The position numbers and the translations under genes are program-made. From Prosopocoilus inquinatus (taxonomy: Eukaryota > Arthropoda > Insecta > Coleoptera > Lucanidae), in contig CM069875.1 of assembly GCA_036172665.1 (NCBI GenBank), forward strand, positions 19,251,806-19,315,805: a DNA stretch of 64,000 nt. The letters run 5' to 3'. Of the stretch, positions 56,051-64,000 are shown piece after piece (the stretch's first letter is position 1; each line of letters opens with the position of its first letter). Below the pieces are notes generated by a model. The model made no database searches. It saw nothing but the letters and a program-made list of their open reading frames with translations, and was not told where the DNA came from.

Positions 56051-59000
56051 CTGTCCCCTTCTTAGAAACGTTTCGTCTCGAAATGTTCCTGGTGATAGTC
56101 TTGAAGGAGGGTGTCGGAATCTACATGCTGGCCCATTCTTGCAACTTCCCGCCTGGAAGAAGTAACAGTCTACGGTTTTGCTGTTGCTGACTGTTGCCTG
56201 TGGGTGGTGGCTGCAGACTAGGACTTCAATTCCCGTTCTGTGGAAGATGACTTCCAGCATGCTTCGAATTACTCTCCAGTCTAGTCCGTCCAATCCGCAG
56301 CCCAATTTGGGGATGGCTAACTTCATCTGATGGTTCTCTATTAGCTGTCTCCTCAGGCTATATAGGGCTCTCCACATACTTTGATAGTCAGGTTTACCGC
56401 TTGATGTCTTCTTAGTGACTAAATAATGCACGTGGCGCCTCCGATCTGCCGTCGAATCAATGATCTGCAAGCTCTTGCCTACCACGGGATGCTGTCTTCG
56501 TAGCTCCTCGATTTGGCCAAATTTCTTCCTAAACACCTGAGCGATTCCTTTGGACATTTTCAGGTCTTCTGCTACGCAGTGGGCCAGACTGTACTCCAGT
56601 GGCACTTTAAAGAGATCTTGTTGCTTCTCCGTGGTCACTCCAAACCGTGCCTTGCTTCCTTCGGCGTGATGAGACATGAAGGTTTCGAAGTTCACTTCGG
56701 AAACTTGCGCCCTTTGTACTGTCCCTTCATCTGCTTCTCCATGGTAAGGGGCTATCCGGTTGAAGTGGATTACTTTGGGTTTGCCATGGGGGACCTTCTT
56801 GATGCGGTAAACGACGTCGTTGATCCGTTTCATCACTTTGTAAGGACCTTCCCAAGAGGTCTGTAATTTTGGGGAGAGGCCTCGACGTCTTTGGGGGTTA
56901 TAAAGCCAGACCAGTGCTCCAGGTTGGTATCCCCCGTGTTGAGCGTTGATGTCATAGTGTTCCTTCATTCGATCGCTGGCCGTCTGTATATTGTGACGCA
57001 CTTGGTTGTGGATGTCGTCCATTTTCCTGCGTAATTTCCTCACGTAATCTTCGTCGGCAGAGACTTCGCCAGGCTTCACACCAAACTTCAGGTCGCAGGG
57101 CAGTCTCGGCTCTCGCCCGAATACCACTTTCGCGGGAGTCTCCCCTGTTGTCTCATGAAAAGATGAGCGGTATGCCATTAGAAACAGGGGAATGTACGTG
57201 TCCCAGTCCCTCTGATGATCGGAAACGACCTTGGACAAATGTCGGTTGATGGTTCTATTGAACCTTTCCACCATTCCGTCCGACTGTGGGTGGAGTGCAG
57301 TTGTTCTAGTTTTTCGTACGCCGAGCAGAGTACACACGTTCTTGAACAAGGCCGATTCAAAGTTCCTTCCTTGGTCTGAATGCAGTTCCATAGGTGCACC
57401 ATACCGACTGATCCATTCCCTGACAAGGACTTCCGCAATAGTGACTGCCTCTTGGTTAGGTAGGGCGTAAGCTTCAACCCACTTGCTAAAGTAGTCCATT
57501 ACCACGACGATGTACTTGTTTCCACCATTCGTTTCTGGAAACGGGCCGGCTACATCGATGGCAACTCTCTCAAAAGGACTTCCAACGTTGTACTGTCTCA
57601 TGGGAGCCTTACCCCGCCTGTGGGGACCGTTACTGGCTGCGCAGACTGTACACTTTCTGCACCAATCCTTCACGTCTTCCTTGCAGTTCACCCAGTAAAA
57701 TCTTTCGCGCACCTTCTCCATAGTCTTCTTAACTCCCAGATGCCCTCCCGAAGTTCCATCGTGAAGTTCCCTCAGAACTTCTGGCACCCTATTCTTGGGG
57801 ATCAGTAACTGTGTCTTCTGTTCCATGCCTTCCTGATTCTCTATGCTTCGTCTCAGAAGACCACGATCCAACACTATGGAGTCCCACTGCGCCCAGTATG
57901 ATTTTACGGACGGTGCACATGGTGCTACCTCTTCCCAGGTAGGCCTCGCGTCCCTGCTTTTCCATTCTAGCACTAATTTCAAATCCGGGTCGTTCTCCTG
58001 GTCTCTTCGCAGTTCTTCGCCTTGCCATTTGTCATCAACAATGGCTGTCCTCGCAGTCGTGGCTATCTTCTCGTCCAAACGACTACAGTGCTTACAGTCT
58101 TCGGCACAGGGTCTTCTCGACAGAGCATCGGCATTTCGATGGCTAGTTCCTGCCCGATGCTGAATTTCAAAATCGTACTCCTGAAGTCGTTCGATCCATC
58201 GTGCAACTTGCCCTTCTGGGTTCTTGAAACGGAGAAGCCATTTTAGAGCGGCGTGGTCGGTCCTCAGCAGGAAGCGTCTACCATACAAGTACTTGTAGAA
58301 GTGTTCTATCGTTTTTACGACGGCTAGCAATTCCCTTCTTGTGACGCAATAGTTTCGTTCCGGCTTTGATAGGACTTTACTGAAGTAGCCGATCACCTTC
58401 TCTTGCCCCTCTTGTATCTGGGAGAGTACGCCACCAATCCCAACGTTGCTAGCATCTGTGTCCACGACGAACTTGCCTTCCGGGAGAGGATAACTCAGAA
58501 TAGGAGCACTAACCAAGTACTGCTTTAGTTGTTCAAAGCCAATTTGACACTGTTGGTCCCATTCAAATGGACGACCTTCTTCAGTGAGTTTTGTTAACGG
58601 CTTAGCAATGTCTGCAAATCCAGGAACGTAGCGCCGATAGTAAGTGCACAGGCCAAGGAAACTCCTTATTTGGTGTTTATTTCTGGGAGTTGGCCAGTCT
58701 TTCACCACCTGAATCTTCACAGGGTCCACGGCGATTCCATTTCCATTAACAATGTGCCCCAGGTAATTCACTTCCTTCTGGAACAGGTGACACTTCTTGA
58801 GGCTAAGCTTTAGTCCAGCTCCGCGAAGCCGCTGGAACACTCCTTCCAGGTTCCTTAGGTGGTCGTCGAACGTCTTTCCCACGACAATTATGTCGTCAAG
58901 GTACACCATGCACGTTGTCCAGGACAGACCTTTCAGAACCGTCTCCATTAACCTCTCGAATGTCGCTGGGGCATTACATAATCCGAATGGCATCACTGTG

Positions 59001-61363
59001 AACTGCCACAGACCCATACCAATGGAAAACGCCGTCTTTTCTCGATCTTCGGGCGCCAGCTCCACTTGCCAATATCCACTCTTTAAGTCCAAAGTTGAGA
59101 AGATCTTTGAGCCGGCCAGGGTGTCCAGGGTATCATCAATCCGTGGCAAGGGATAGCTGTCCTTCTTGGTGACATTATTGAGTAACCGGTAGTCTACACA
59201 GAACCTGGTGGACCCATCCTTCTTCTTCACAAGCACTACTGGTGACGCCCACGGGCTGCTTGATGGTTCTATTACATTATCCTTTTCCATCTCGCGAATA
59301 ATGCGTTCCGCTTCCTCACGCTTCGCCAACGGTAATCGCCTTGGAGCTTGACGGATAGGTCTTTCTTCTCCAGTCTCTATTTTGTGTTTCACGACATCAG
59401 TTCTTCCCTTGGATCCATTTTCTACCTCAAATACATCTTGATAGCGGCCGATCAGATTCTTTGCTTTTGTCTTCTGGTCTGCAGTCAATTCCTGGGCTGT
59501 TGACATAACCATTTCCCATAATTTCTTTGGGACTTTCGCTTCTGGCACGTTTGTTTCAAGTTGCCGGGAGATGGAGGACACCATGGTGCAGCTTCCCAAG
59601 ATTGTTCCTTTCTTGATATTGACGGAGAAACAATTGACGTTCATCAGGCGGACAGGTACTTCCTTCTTCGCCATCAACAACATTTTTCCAACGAGGACTC
59701 CTCTTCCAATCCTTTGATCATCAGTATTAGGTTCAACCATAATGACTTGCCCATCTTGAAAAACACCGTCCAGTTTTGCGTCGACGATAACCTCAGTCCT
59801 GCTGGGTAATACAACGTCTTCAGCGAGGACTACTCGAGCGGCCACGTCCCCTCGTTGATGAAGAACCAACTCCTCATTATTGACCGCCATCACGCCACTC
59901 TTTAAGTCCAATTGGAACCCGTGGGCACACATGACGTCCATGCCCAAAATTGCCTCGTCCTCTATATCTGCCACCAGTGCACGGTGTTTTATTGGAGTTG
60001 AACCAATGGTGATGATAACCTCTACTTCACCGTGGACAGTTGCTGATGTTCCAGTTGCAGTTTTCAGTCTCCACTTGGTCGGCTCGGTGCGTCCAGATGA
60101 CTTAATGACGTCGGGTCTTAGGATGGTCTTCGTCGCACCCGTATCCAACAACATGGTGTGAGGAATGTCATCAATGGTGACATCCACGAAGACACTGCTG
60201 GTTAACTGCCGTAGGAATATTACTTGGTTGGCTTTCGTCTTTGGGGGCCTTTGAATACGGGTCGACGTTTGCCCCTCTGCACCGACCCGGCTTAGTTTAA
60301 CTGTGGCTTCCTTGGATCCTGTCTGGGCTTTGGACATCGCCTGCGAACATGTCCTTCCTCCTGGCAATTCCAGCGGCTTCTTCTGCTTGAAGACCTGTTC
60401 CACAATGCGGCGAACATCCTCGGCGGTGGCATACTCTCTGGCTCGCTCCTTTATAGTAGATCCCACCTTGGCGTTAGCGGATTCTTCCTCTTCATCCTCT
60501 TGGAAGTCCATAGCCGCTCGCACCTTGACATGCCCTCTTGAGACTCGTCTCGCTGCTTCAAATTCCAAGGCATAAGCTAATGCGTTCTTGGACGTCTTCG
60601 GATGGGTCATTCTCAATGCCTGCTGGTTGTCTGGGTCACGGATTCCATCTATGAAGGTCTGCACCGTCAAACATTTGAGGAATTCAACAGGAGCTGTGGG
60701 ATATGCCAACTGGGCCAGACGCGCAACGTCTGCTTCGAATTCCTGAAGACTTTCTCCGGATTTCTGACAGCGATTCCTCAACTGCGCATGGTATACCTCG
60801 GTCAGATGGGCCTGTCCGTAACGCATTTCCATCCTATTCACAAGCTTGTCGAAGTCTTCTTGTTCCTCTGGCGGCATCGTCTGTAGCACATCGATAGCGT
60901 CTCCTCTCAAGGCCACAATTAACGAAGTGGCTTTTTCGCTGGCCGTCCATCTGTTCGCCTTTGCTGCTGCTTCGAACTGTTTGAAGTAGTTGGGCCAAGA
61001 AGATTTTCCATCGAACGTCGGTGGTTTTATTTTTAATTTCGAATTTGCTGCTGGTCCTTCCACAATTCGGGTTTCATTATTTTCTAGTACTTCTATTGGT
61101 GGCTGATCCCCGAACACTCGCAACCCCGCCATGATTTGTTCCAGATTTTTGATTTTGTTATCCTGCTGGAATATTATTTCTTCCACATTTTCTTGCAGGT
61201 TTCTTGTTTCTTCCGATATTTTTACCACTAGTTTATCTTCGAGTCCTTTCGTCTGTTCTAGAAATTCACCCTTCAAATTTCCGGACTGTTCTAGAAGTTT
61301 CTCGTCGAAATTTCTGGATTGCTCCAGAAATTTCTCGTCTAAGTCTCTAGATTGTTCCAACAA
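56033..61363 (-). CDS. Gag-Pol polyprotein with C-terminal macrodomain and CCCH finger
   Basis: 1,776 codons as listed, but the frame is open further upstream to the frameshift near 61510, so the listed first codon (TTG) is not the real start. Order by residue: coiled repeats 1-80; capsid-type Gag 115-280; protease with LLDTGAT at 405-411; RT 690-870 with YLDD at 821-824; RNase H about 960-1080 (DTDAS, ADALSRR); integrase with H1201/H1208/C1235/C1238 and D1270, D1330, E1366; GPYKV motif near 1506; macrodomain 1585-1720; CCCH finger 1733-1751. No CCHC knuckle lies between capsid and protease. The stop falls within the 3' LTR. Antisense frames over this region are shadows. Confidence 0.95.
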   Translation of the reverse strand: MLEQSRDLDEKFLEQSRNFDEKLLEQSGNLKGEFLEQTKGLEDKLVVKISEETRNLQENVEEIIFQQDNKIKNLEQIMAGLRVFGDQPPIEVLENNETRIVEGPAANSKLKIKPPTFDGKSSWPNYFKQFEAAAKANRWTASEKATSLIVALRGDAIDVLQTMPPEEQEDFDKLVNRMEMRYGQAHLTEVYHAQLRNRCQKSGESLQEFEADVARLAQLAYPTAPVEFLKCLTVQTFIDGIRDPDNQQALRMTHPKTSKNALAYALEFEAARRVSRGHVKVRAAMDFQEDEEEESANAKVGSTIKERAREYATAEDVRRIVEQVFKQKKPLELPGGRTCSQAMSKAQTGSKEATVKLSRVGAEGQTSTRIQRPPKTKANQVIFLRQLTSSVFVDVTIDDIPHTMLLDTGATKTILRPDVIKSSGRTEPTKWRLKTATGTSATVHGEVEVIITIGSTPIKHRALVADIEDEAILGMDVMCAHGFQLDLKSGVMAVNNEELVLHQRGDVAARVVLAEDVVLPSRTEVIVDAKLDGVFQDGQVIMVEPNTDDQRIGRGVLVGKMLLMAKKEVPVRLMNVNCFSVNIKKGTILGSCTMVSSISRQLETNVPEAKVPKKLWEMVMSTAQELTADQKTKAKNLIGRYQDVFEVENGSKGRTDVVKHKIETGEERPIRQAPRRLPLAKREEAERIIREMEKDNVIEPSSSPWASPVVLVKKKDGSTRFCVDYRLLNNVTKKDSYPLPRIDDTLDTLAGSKIFSTLDLKSGYWQVELAPEDREKTAFSIGMGLWQFTVMPFGLCNAPATFERLMETVLKGLSWTTCMVYLDDIIVVGKTFDDHLRNLEGVFQRLRGAGLKLSLKKCHLFQKEVNYLGHIVNGNGIAVDPVKIQVVKDWPTPRNKHQIRSFLGLCTYYRRYVPGFADIAKPLTKLTEEGRPFEWDQQCQIGFEQLKQYLVSAPILSYPLPEGKFVVDTDASNVGIGGVLSQIQEGQEKVIGYFSKVLSKPERNYCVTRRELLAVVKTIEHFYKYLYGRRFLLRTDHAALKWLLRFKNPEGQVARWIERLQEYDFEIQHRAGTSHRNADALSRRPCAEDCKHCSRLDEKIATTARTAIVDDKWQGEELRRDQENDPDLKLVLEWKSRDARPTWEEVAPCAPSVKSYWAQWDSIVLDRGLLRRSIENQEGMEQKTQLLIPKNRVPEVLRELHDGTSGGHLGVKKTMEKVRERFYWVNCKEDVKDWCRKCTVCAASNGPHRRGKAPMRQYNVGSPFERVAIDVAGPFPETNGGNKYIVVVMDYFSKWVEAYALPNQEAVTIAEVLVREWISRYGAPMELHSDQGRNFESALFKNVCTLLGVRKTRTTALHPQSDGMVERFNRTINRHLSKVVSDHQRDWDTYIPLFLMAYRSSFHETTGETPAKVVFGREPRLPCDLKFGVKPGEVSADEDYVRKLRRKMDDIHNQVRHNIQTASDRMKEHYDINAQHGGYQPGALVWLYNPQRRRGLSPKLQTSWEGPYKVMKRINDVVYRIKKVPHGKPKVIHFNRIAPYHGEADEGTVQRAQVSEVNFETFMSHHAEGSKARFGVTTEKQQDLFKVPLEYSLAHCVAEDLKMSKGIAQVFRKKFGQIEELRRQHPVVGKSLQIIDSTADRRRHVHYLVTKKTSSGKPDYQSMWRALYSLRRQLIENHQMKLAIPKLGCGLDGLDWRVIRSMLEVIFHRTGIEVLVCSHHPQATVSNSKTVDCYFFQAGSCKNGPACRFRHPPSRLSPGTFRDETFLRRGQCGEPT
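56111..56167 (-). other. CCCH zinc finger at polyprotein C-terminus
   Basis: Residues 1733-1751: CYFFQAGSCKNGPACRFRH, pattern C-x7-C-x5-C-x3-H. This is a typical RNA-binding CCCH finger. I infer that it may supply the nucleic-acid binding normally provided by the missing Gag knuckle. Confidence 0.85.
56204..56611 (-). other. TARG1/OARD1-like macrodomain in Pol
   Basis: Residues about 1585-1720. Seen: SLAHCVAEDLKMSKGIAQVF, then YLVTKKTSSGKP and IPKLGCGLDGLDW. These match the diagnostic blocks of the terminal ADP-ribose protein glycohydrolase TARG1 (OARD1), whose catalytic Lys and Asp lie in the TKK and GCGLD motifs; both are present here (K1651/K1652, D1692). It would bind ADP-ribose and might remove ADP-ribose from proteins or nucleic acid. 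The enzymatic role is inference. The fold call rests on motif matches, not on a search. Confidence 0.85.
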
Positions 61364-61640
61364 TTTATTTTGTAATTTGTCGAAATTTCCAGATTGTTCT
61401 AGAAGCTTCTCCTCTAAATTTCTGGATTGTTCTCGAAGTTCTTCCTTGAAACTTCCAGATTGTTCTCGAAGTTCTTCCTTGAAATTTCCAGATTGTTCTA
61501 GAAGCTTTTCTCTAAATTTCCAGACTGTTCTTGAAACTTCTCGTCCAAATTTCTGGATTGTTCTCGAAGTTCGTCCTTGAAATTTCCAGATTGTTCTAGA
61601 AGCTTTTGCTCTAAATTTCTGGATTGTTCTCGAAGTTCAT
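61230..61640 (-). repeat. 33-bp coding minisatellite in gag
   Basis: About a dozen units of 33 bp encode 11-residue repeats of the form LLEQSGNFKDE or LREQSRNLDEK, probably a long coiled coil. Units differ by a few substitutions. The frameshift of this copy falls in one of them. Confidence 0.85.
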
Positions 61641-61845
61641 CTTTCAGGATTTTATTAAAATCGGCGGGACCACACGAAATTTCGAAAAGGAAGGTCTCTG
61701 GATCTTCGCCAGCTGTCAACAAATCGGATCGGAGACGCTGTTGAAGTGCGCCTTTCAAACCACAGGTTTCTAACTCTCGTTCTTCCAATTCGGTTTTTAA
61801 TTCGGCCACTTTTAAGTCTTTCAACAACACTTTTCTCGTAGCCAT
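61498..61845 (-). CDS. Gag N-terminus with SAP-like domain, ends at a frameshift
   Basis: 116 codons beginning MATRKVLLKDLKVAEL. Residues about 8-45 form a SAP-type helix-extension-helix (LKVAELKTELEERELE...LQQRL), a DNA/chromatin-binding fold seen at the N-terminus of some insect Gag proteins. The 11-residue coiled-coil repeats follow. Compared with neighbouring repeat units, one base is missing at about 61508-61513, so this frame stops at 61498-61500 while the Gag-Pol frame continues. It could be a real lesion or a sequencing error in a T-rich run. A programmed shift here, upstream of the capsid, seems unlikely. Confidence 0.88.
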   Translation of the reverse strand: MATRKVLLKDLKVAELKTELEERELETCGLKGALQQRLRSDLLTAGEDPETFLFEISCGPADFNKILKDELREQSRNLEQKLLEQSGNFKDELREQSRNLDEKFQEQSGNLEKSF

Positions 61846-61938
61846 TGTTTTTTTTTTTTTAATAATTTAATAATCTGATTAAATTTAATTTACTTTAAAT
61901 TGTTTATTTATTTGCACAAACCCGCACACCGACACCAC

Positions 61939-62265
61939 TGTTACGTTTCTAGGGTTTGAGTTTATTTATTTAAACGAATAAAACACTCGATAAAAACTTA
62001 ACCGTAATTTAATAAAGCTTAAAAACTAATTTATTTCTAACAATTTATTTTCACACTAAAATCTAACTTCGACTATCGCTGTTCGAATTCGACTGACTGG
62101 TGAGTCAACTCCGGGCGATTTTATATCTACTGCTGGCGTCTGGAAGTCTCTATGCTGGAAGATTCTAGTTTGCTCGATATAGGCCCCGAACGCGTGACGG
62201 CCGATGACACATCGAAGCGGACCGACTTCTTGACGCCTTGCGCTAAGTCAGGTTGGCTCGCCACA
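61939..62265 (-). repeat. 5' LTR of young gypsy
   Basis: 327 bp, TG...CA. It drives minus-strand transcription. Identical to 55724-56050 and followed by target duplicate GTAT. Confidence 0.95.
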
Positions 62266-63848
62266 GTATGTTTAATATTCACAGGTTCATCTACATAACT
62301 AATGTTCATAATTTGATCAACAAAACTAACGTTCTCGGTTGGTAACAATTCGGGCTGCTCACATTTAATTTCTGAATTTTTCCCAAATGAGACTTTTACA
62401 CTTAGGGACGAGACAAAGTCTCTTCCTAAAAGTGCAGGACAATTTAAAGTATCATTTGTTACTACATATAAGTCAAGGTTAACACTAATACCATCGACTT
62501 CAACATCTTTCTGAAATATACCTAAGATATCAAGCTTAGATCCGTTAATTCCACAAAAAGAATGATTACTCGGTACTTTCCCTAATTTTGAATCAACCGT
62601 GACATATTTATTTTTAATCAAACTTATTCGCGAGCCCGTATCAATCATAGCCTTGAAAGAATATTTACATTTGCTTACATTATCATCTGAGGTGTGGTAT
62701 TTTACTGTTACCATATACGGGTTAAGTAAAGTTGTTGTTGGAGCGCCAGGCGTACTAGTGTAGGCAACATTCGTTGAGGTAGTATGGCTGGATTGTTTCT
62801 TCTTTTTCTTCGGACAATTTTGGATGCGATGATCTAACTCACCACATTCGAAGCAAGATCCCTTCTCTCGTCGTGGTTGTCGGCAATCCGAAGATAGATG
62901 ACCCATTCTATTACAATTGTAGCACCTTACAGCGCTATGACGTGGTTCAGATGTATTCTTCGGCAGTTGTAGAATACGGTTAGACGTCTTGACTACTTTC
63001 TGGACTGTCGACTTTTCATCTAAGGAAATGTTCTCGAAAGCAGCGAGAAGGTCTCCTTCGTCCGAAAAACGGGCCATGTTCGCCTGTCGGCTTAACTGAT
63101 TGTCTGATATTCCTTCAATCACATATTCAATAATCTCCTCATCGGGTATTGGGATGCGATTTCCATGGTAATAGTCACTAAATGTTTCATTAGAGCGCCA
63201 TATACGCTTCTCGAATTCCTTTCGTAACATCATCTTCGCGGGGCGGTGATCAAACATGGTCTTCATCTGCTCCAACAATTGCGCATAAGTCATCTTCAGA
63301 TAGTCTGGTTTTGAGTGAAACCAGTCAAGAGCTTGGCCTTTTAGTTTAGAGCTGATAAGAATCTTCATCATGGCATCGTCCAGCTTGTATGTTTCTCGTA
63401 CCAGTTCCAGTCGTTGCTGCCACGTGGAGTATAAACCAGTGTTTCCGTGAAAGTCACTCAAAAGTCCCCCAACTGCTTTTATATTCACGTTGGTCGGTAA
63501 AGAAGCTCTCTCCCTAGTATCAGGGATTTCGTTGACTTGAGAATTTTATCCTTGTCGTAATAAACGAAGTTCTCGTTCCAAGATATCTCGTTCTCGTCTA
63601 AGCAGTTCCATCTCGCGGCGCATAAGATCTTATTCGGTGGTAATGGCGGAGAGTCCTTTACCGATATAATTGTAGCATTTGGTTTATCTTTTTGTTGCGC
63701 TGACTTGGCCCAAATGTCCAAGTCACGTTCCTCTAATCTGGCTACTTTTCGTACCTGACGTAGATAAATTAAATTCATGAAGCACATCTTTAAGTTCAAC
63801 AACGGTGTACGCGTTCCCATTTTTTGCAGCCATTTCGTAATAACTCAT
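62127..63848 (-). pseudogene. Old Ty3/gypsy Gag-protease, interrupted
   Basis: Read on the minus strand, an ATG at 63846-63848 starts a SAP-like N-terminus (YTVVELKDVLHEF), soon broken by frame changes. A later coiled segment (MELLRRERDILERELR) meets an in-frame TAA near 63550. From 63488 a long frame runs to about 62270 with capsid, two CCHC knuckles (CYNCNRMGHLSSDC, CFECGELDHRIQNC), protease MIDTGSR and LLGRDF. It is cut at 62269 by the young element; the remaining codons to 62127 belong to that element's LTR. The RT part resumes beyond the Penelope fragment at 55490. Multiple lesions indicate an old copy. Confidence 0.9.
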
Positions 63849-64000
63849 ATATTTAACAGCAGTCAATTAAGCGTTAATGCACAAAGCAGAACAAAAAGGT
63901 CGGTTACATAGGTACGTGTATGGCGGTGATATGCACAAAGCAAAATGTCAAAAAATTTACGCGTACTTAAATGCGTGATGGCGTACCTATGCACACAGCA
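63849..64000 (-). other. Leader of old gypsy or flank
   Basis: Upstream of the old Gag start. GTACCTATG and a TGCACAAAGCA-like motif occur more than once. The 5' LTR is not visible in the window. Confidence 0.4.

Larger units (their letters stand above)
55724..62265 (-). mobile_element. Young complete Ty3/gypsy retrotransposon with macrodomain
   Basis: LTRs of 327 bp at 55724-56050 and 61939-62265 begin TG, end CA and look identical base for base. GTAT flanks both sides (55720-55723 and 62266-62269). The polypurine tract AAGAAGGGGACAG (minus strand, 56051-56063) abuts the 3' LTR, and a TGG-starting primer-site-like sequence follows the 5' LTR. The order is Gag, protease, RT, RNase H, integrase, macrodomain, CCCH finger. 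It is nested in the older element. Identical LTRs mean very recent insertion. Confidence 0.95.

Noticed and set aside
56513..60897. Many plus-strand frames of 60-120 codons
   Set aside because: Shadows of the 1,776-codon Gag-Pol frame on the minus strand.
61498..61515. Programmed ribosomal frameshift in gag
   Set aside because: The site is inside a repeat unit one base shorter than its neighbours and lies upstream of the capsid, so a plain deletion is simpler.

Overview
The window reads as nuclear DNA of an insect or other arthropod. The evidence is strong AT-richness, GT-AG introns, a fused UMP synthase gene, C2H2 zinc-finger genes, and dense insect-type transposons: mariner, piggyBac, Penelope, hAT- and Tc1-like miniature elements, and Ty3/gypsy. 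A beetle is plausible, but the sequence does not prove the order.

Three host genes are supported. Two are tandem paralogous genes on the + strand (14884-16851 and 19233-28597). Each encodes four C2H2 fingers preceded by a lysine-rich block, and both proteins begin MNF-S/T-PFG. The third is on the - strand (36012 down to 31218) and encodes bifunctional UMP synthase (orotate phosphoribosyltransferase plus OMP decarboxylase) in three exons. It converges with the second zinc-finger gene. Their introns are full of transposon debris.

Layout: 1-14 kb is intergenic, with a foldback repeat, an intact mariner-like transposon (1205-2511), several palindromic miniature elements, a piggyBac element with TTAA ends but a broken transposase (6919-9505) nested in an older terminal-repeat element, and a 594-bp hAT-like element with an 8-bp target duplication. 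14-29 kb holds the zinc-finger genes. The large intron of the second contains a Penelope-like retroelement (RT plus GIY-YIG) and other repeats. 31-36 kb is UMP synthase. 36-43 kb is a patchwork of miniature elements.

42.9-52.5 kb is a giant palindrome. Its two 4,114-bp arms are nearly identical, it is bounded by TTAA on both sides, and it carries relics of a Mutator-like transposase/YqaJ nuclease gene. 52.6-64 kb is an old, broken Ty3/gypsy element on the - strand, interrupted first by a Penelope end and then by a young complete Ty3/gypsy element (55724-62265). The young element has apparently identical 327-bp LTRs and a 4-bp target duplication.

The most unusual object is that young element. 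After the integrase, its polyprotein carries a macrodomain resembling the TARG1/OARD1 ADP-ribosyl hydrolase, followed by a CCCH zinc finger, while the usual CCHC knuckle of Gag is absent. A second theme is a set of hammerhead-ribozyme-like motifs at the ends of Penelope-type and related repeats, several with self-complementary stem III, as expected for ribozymes acting as dimers.
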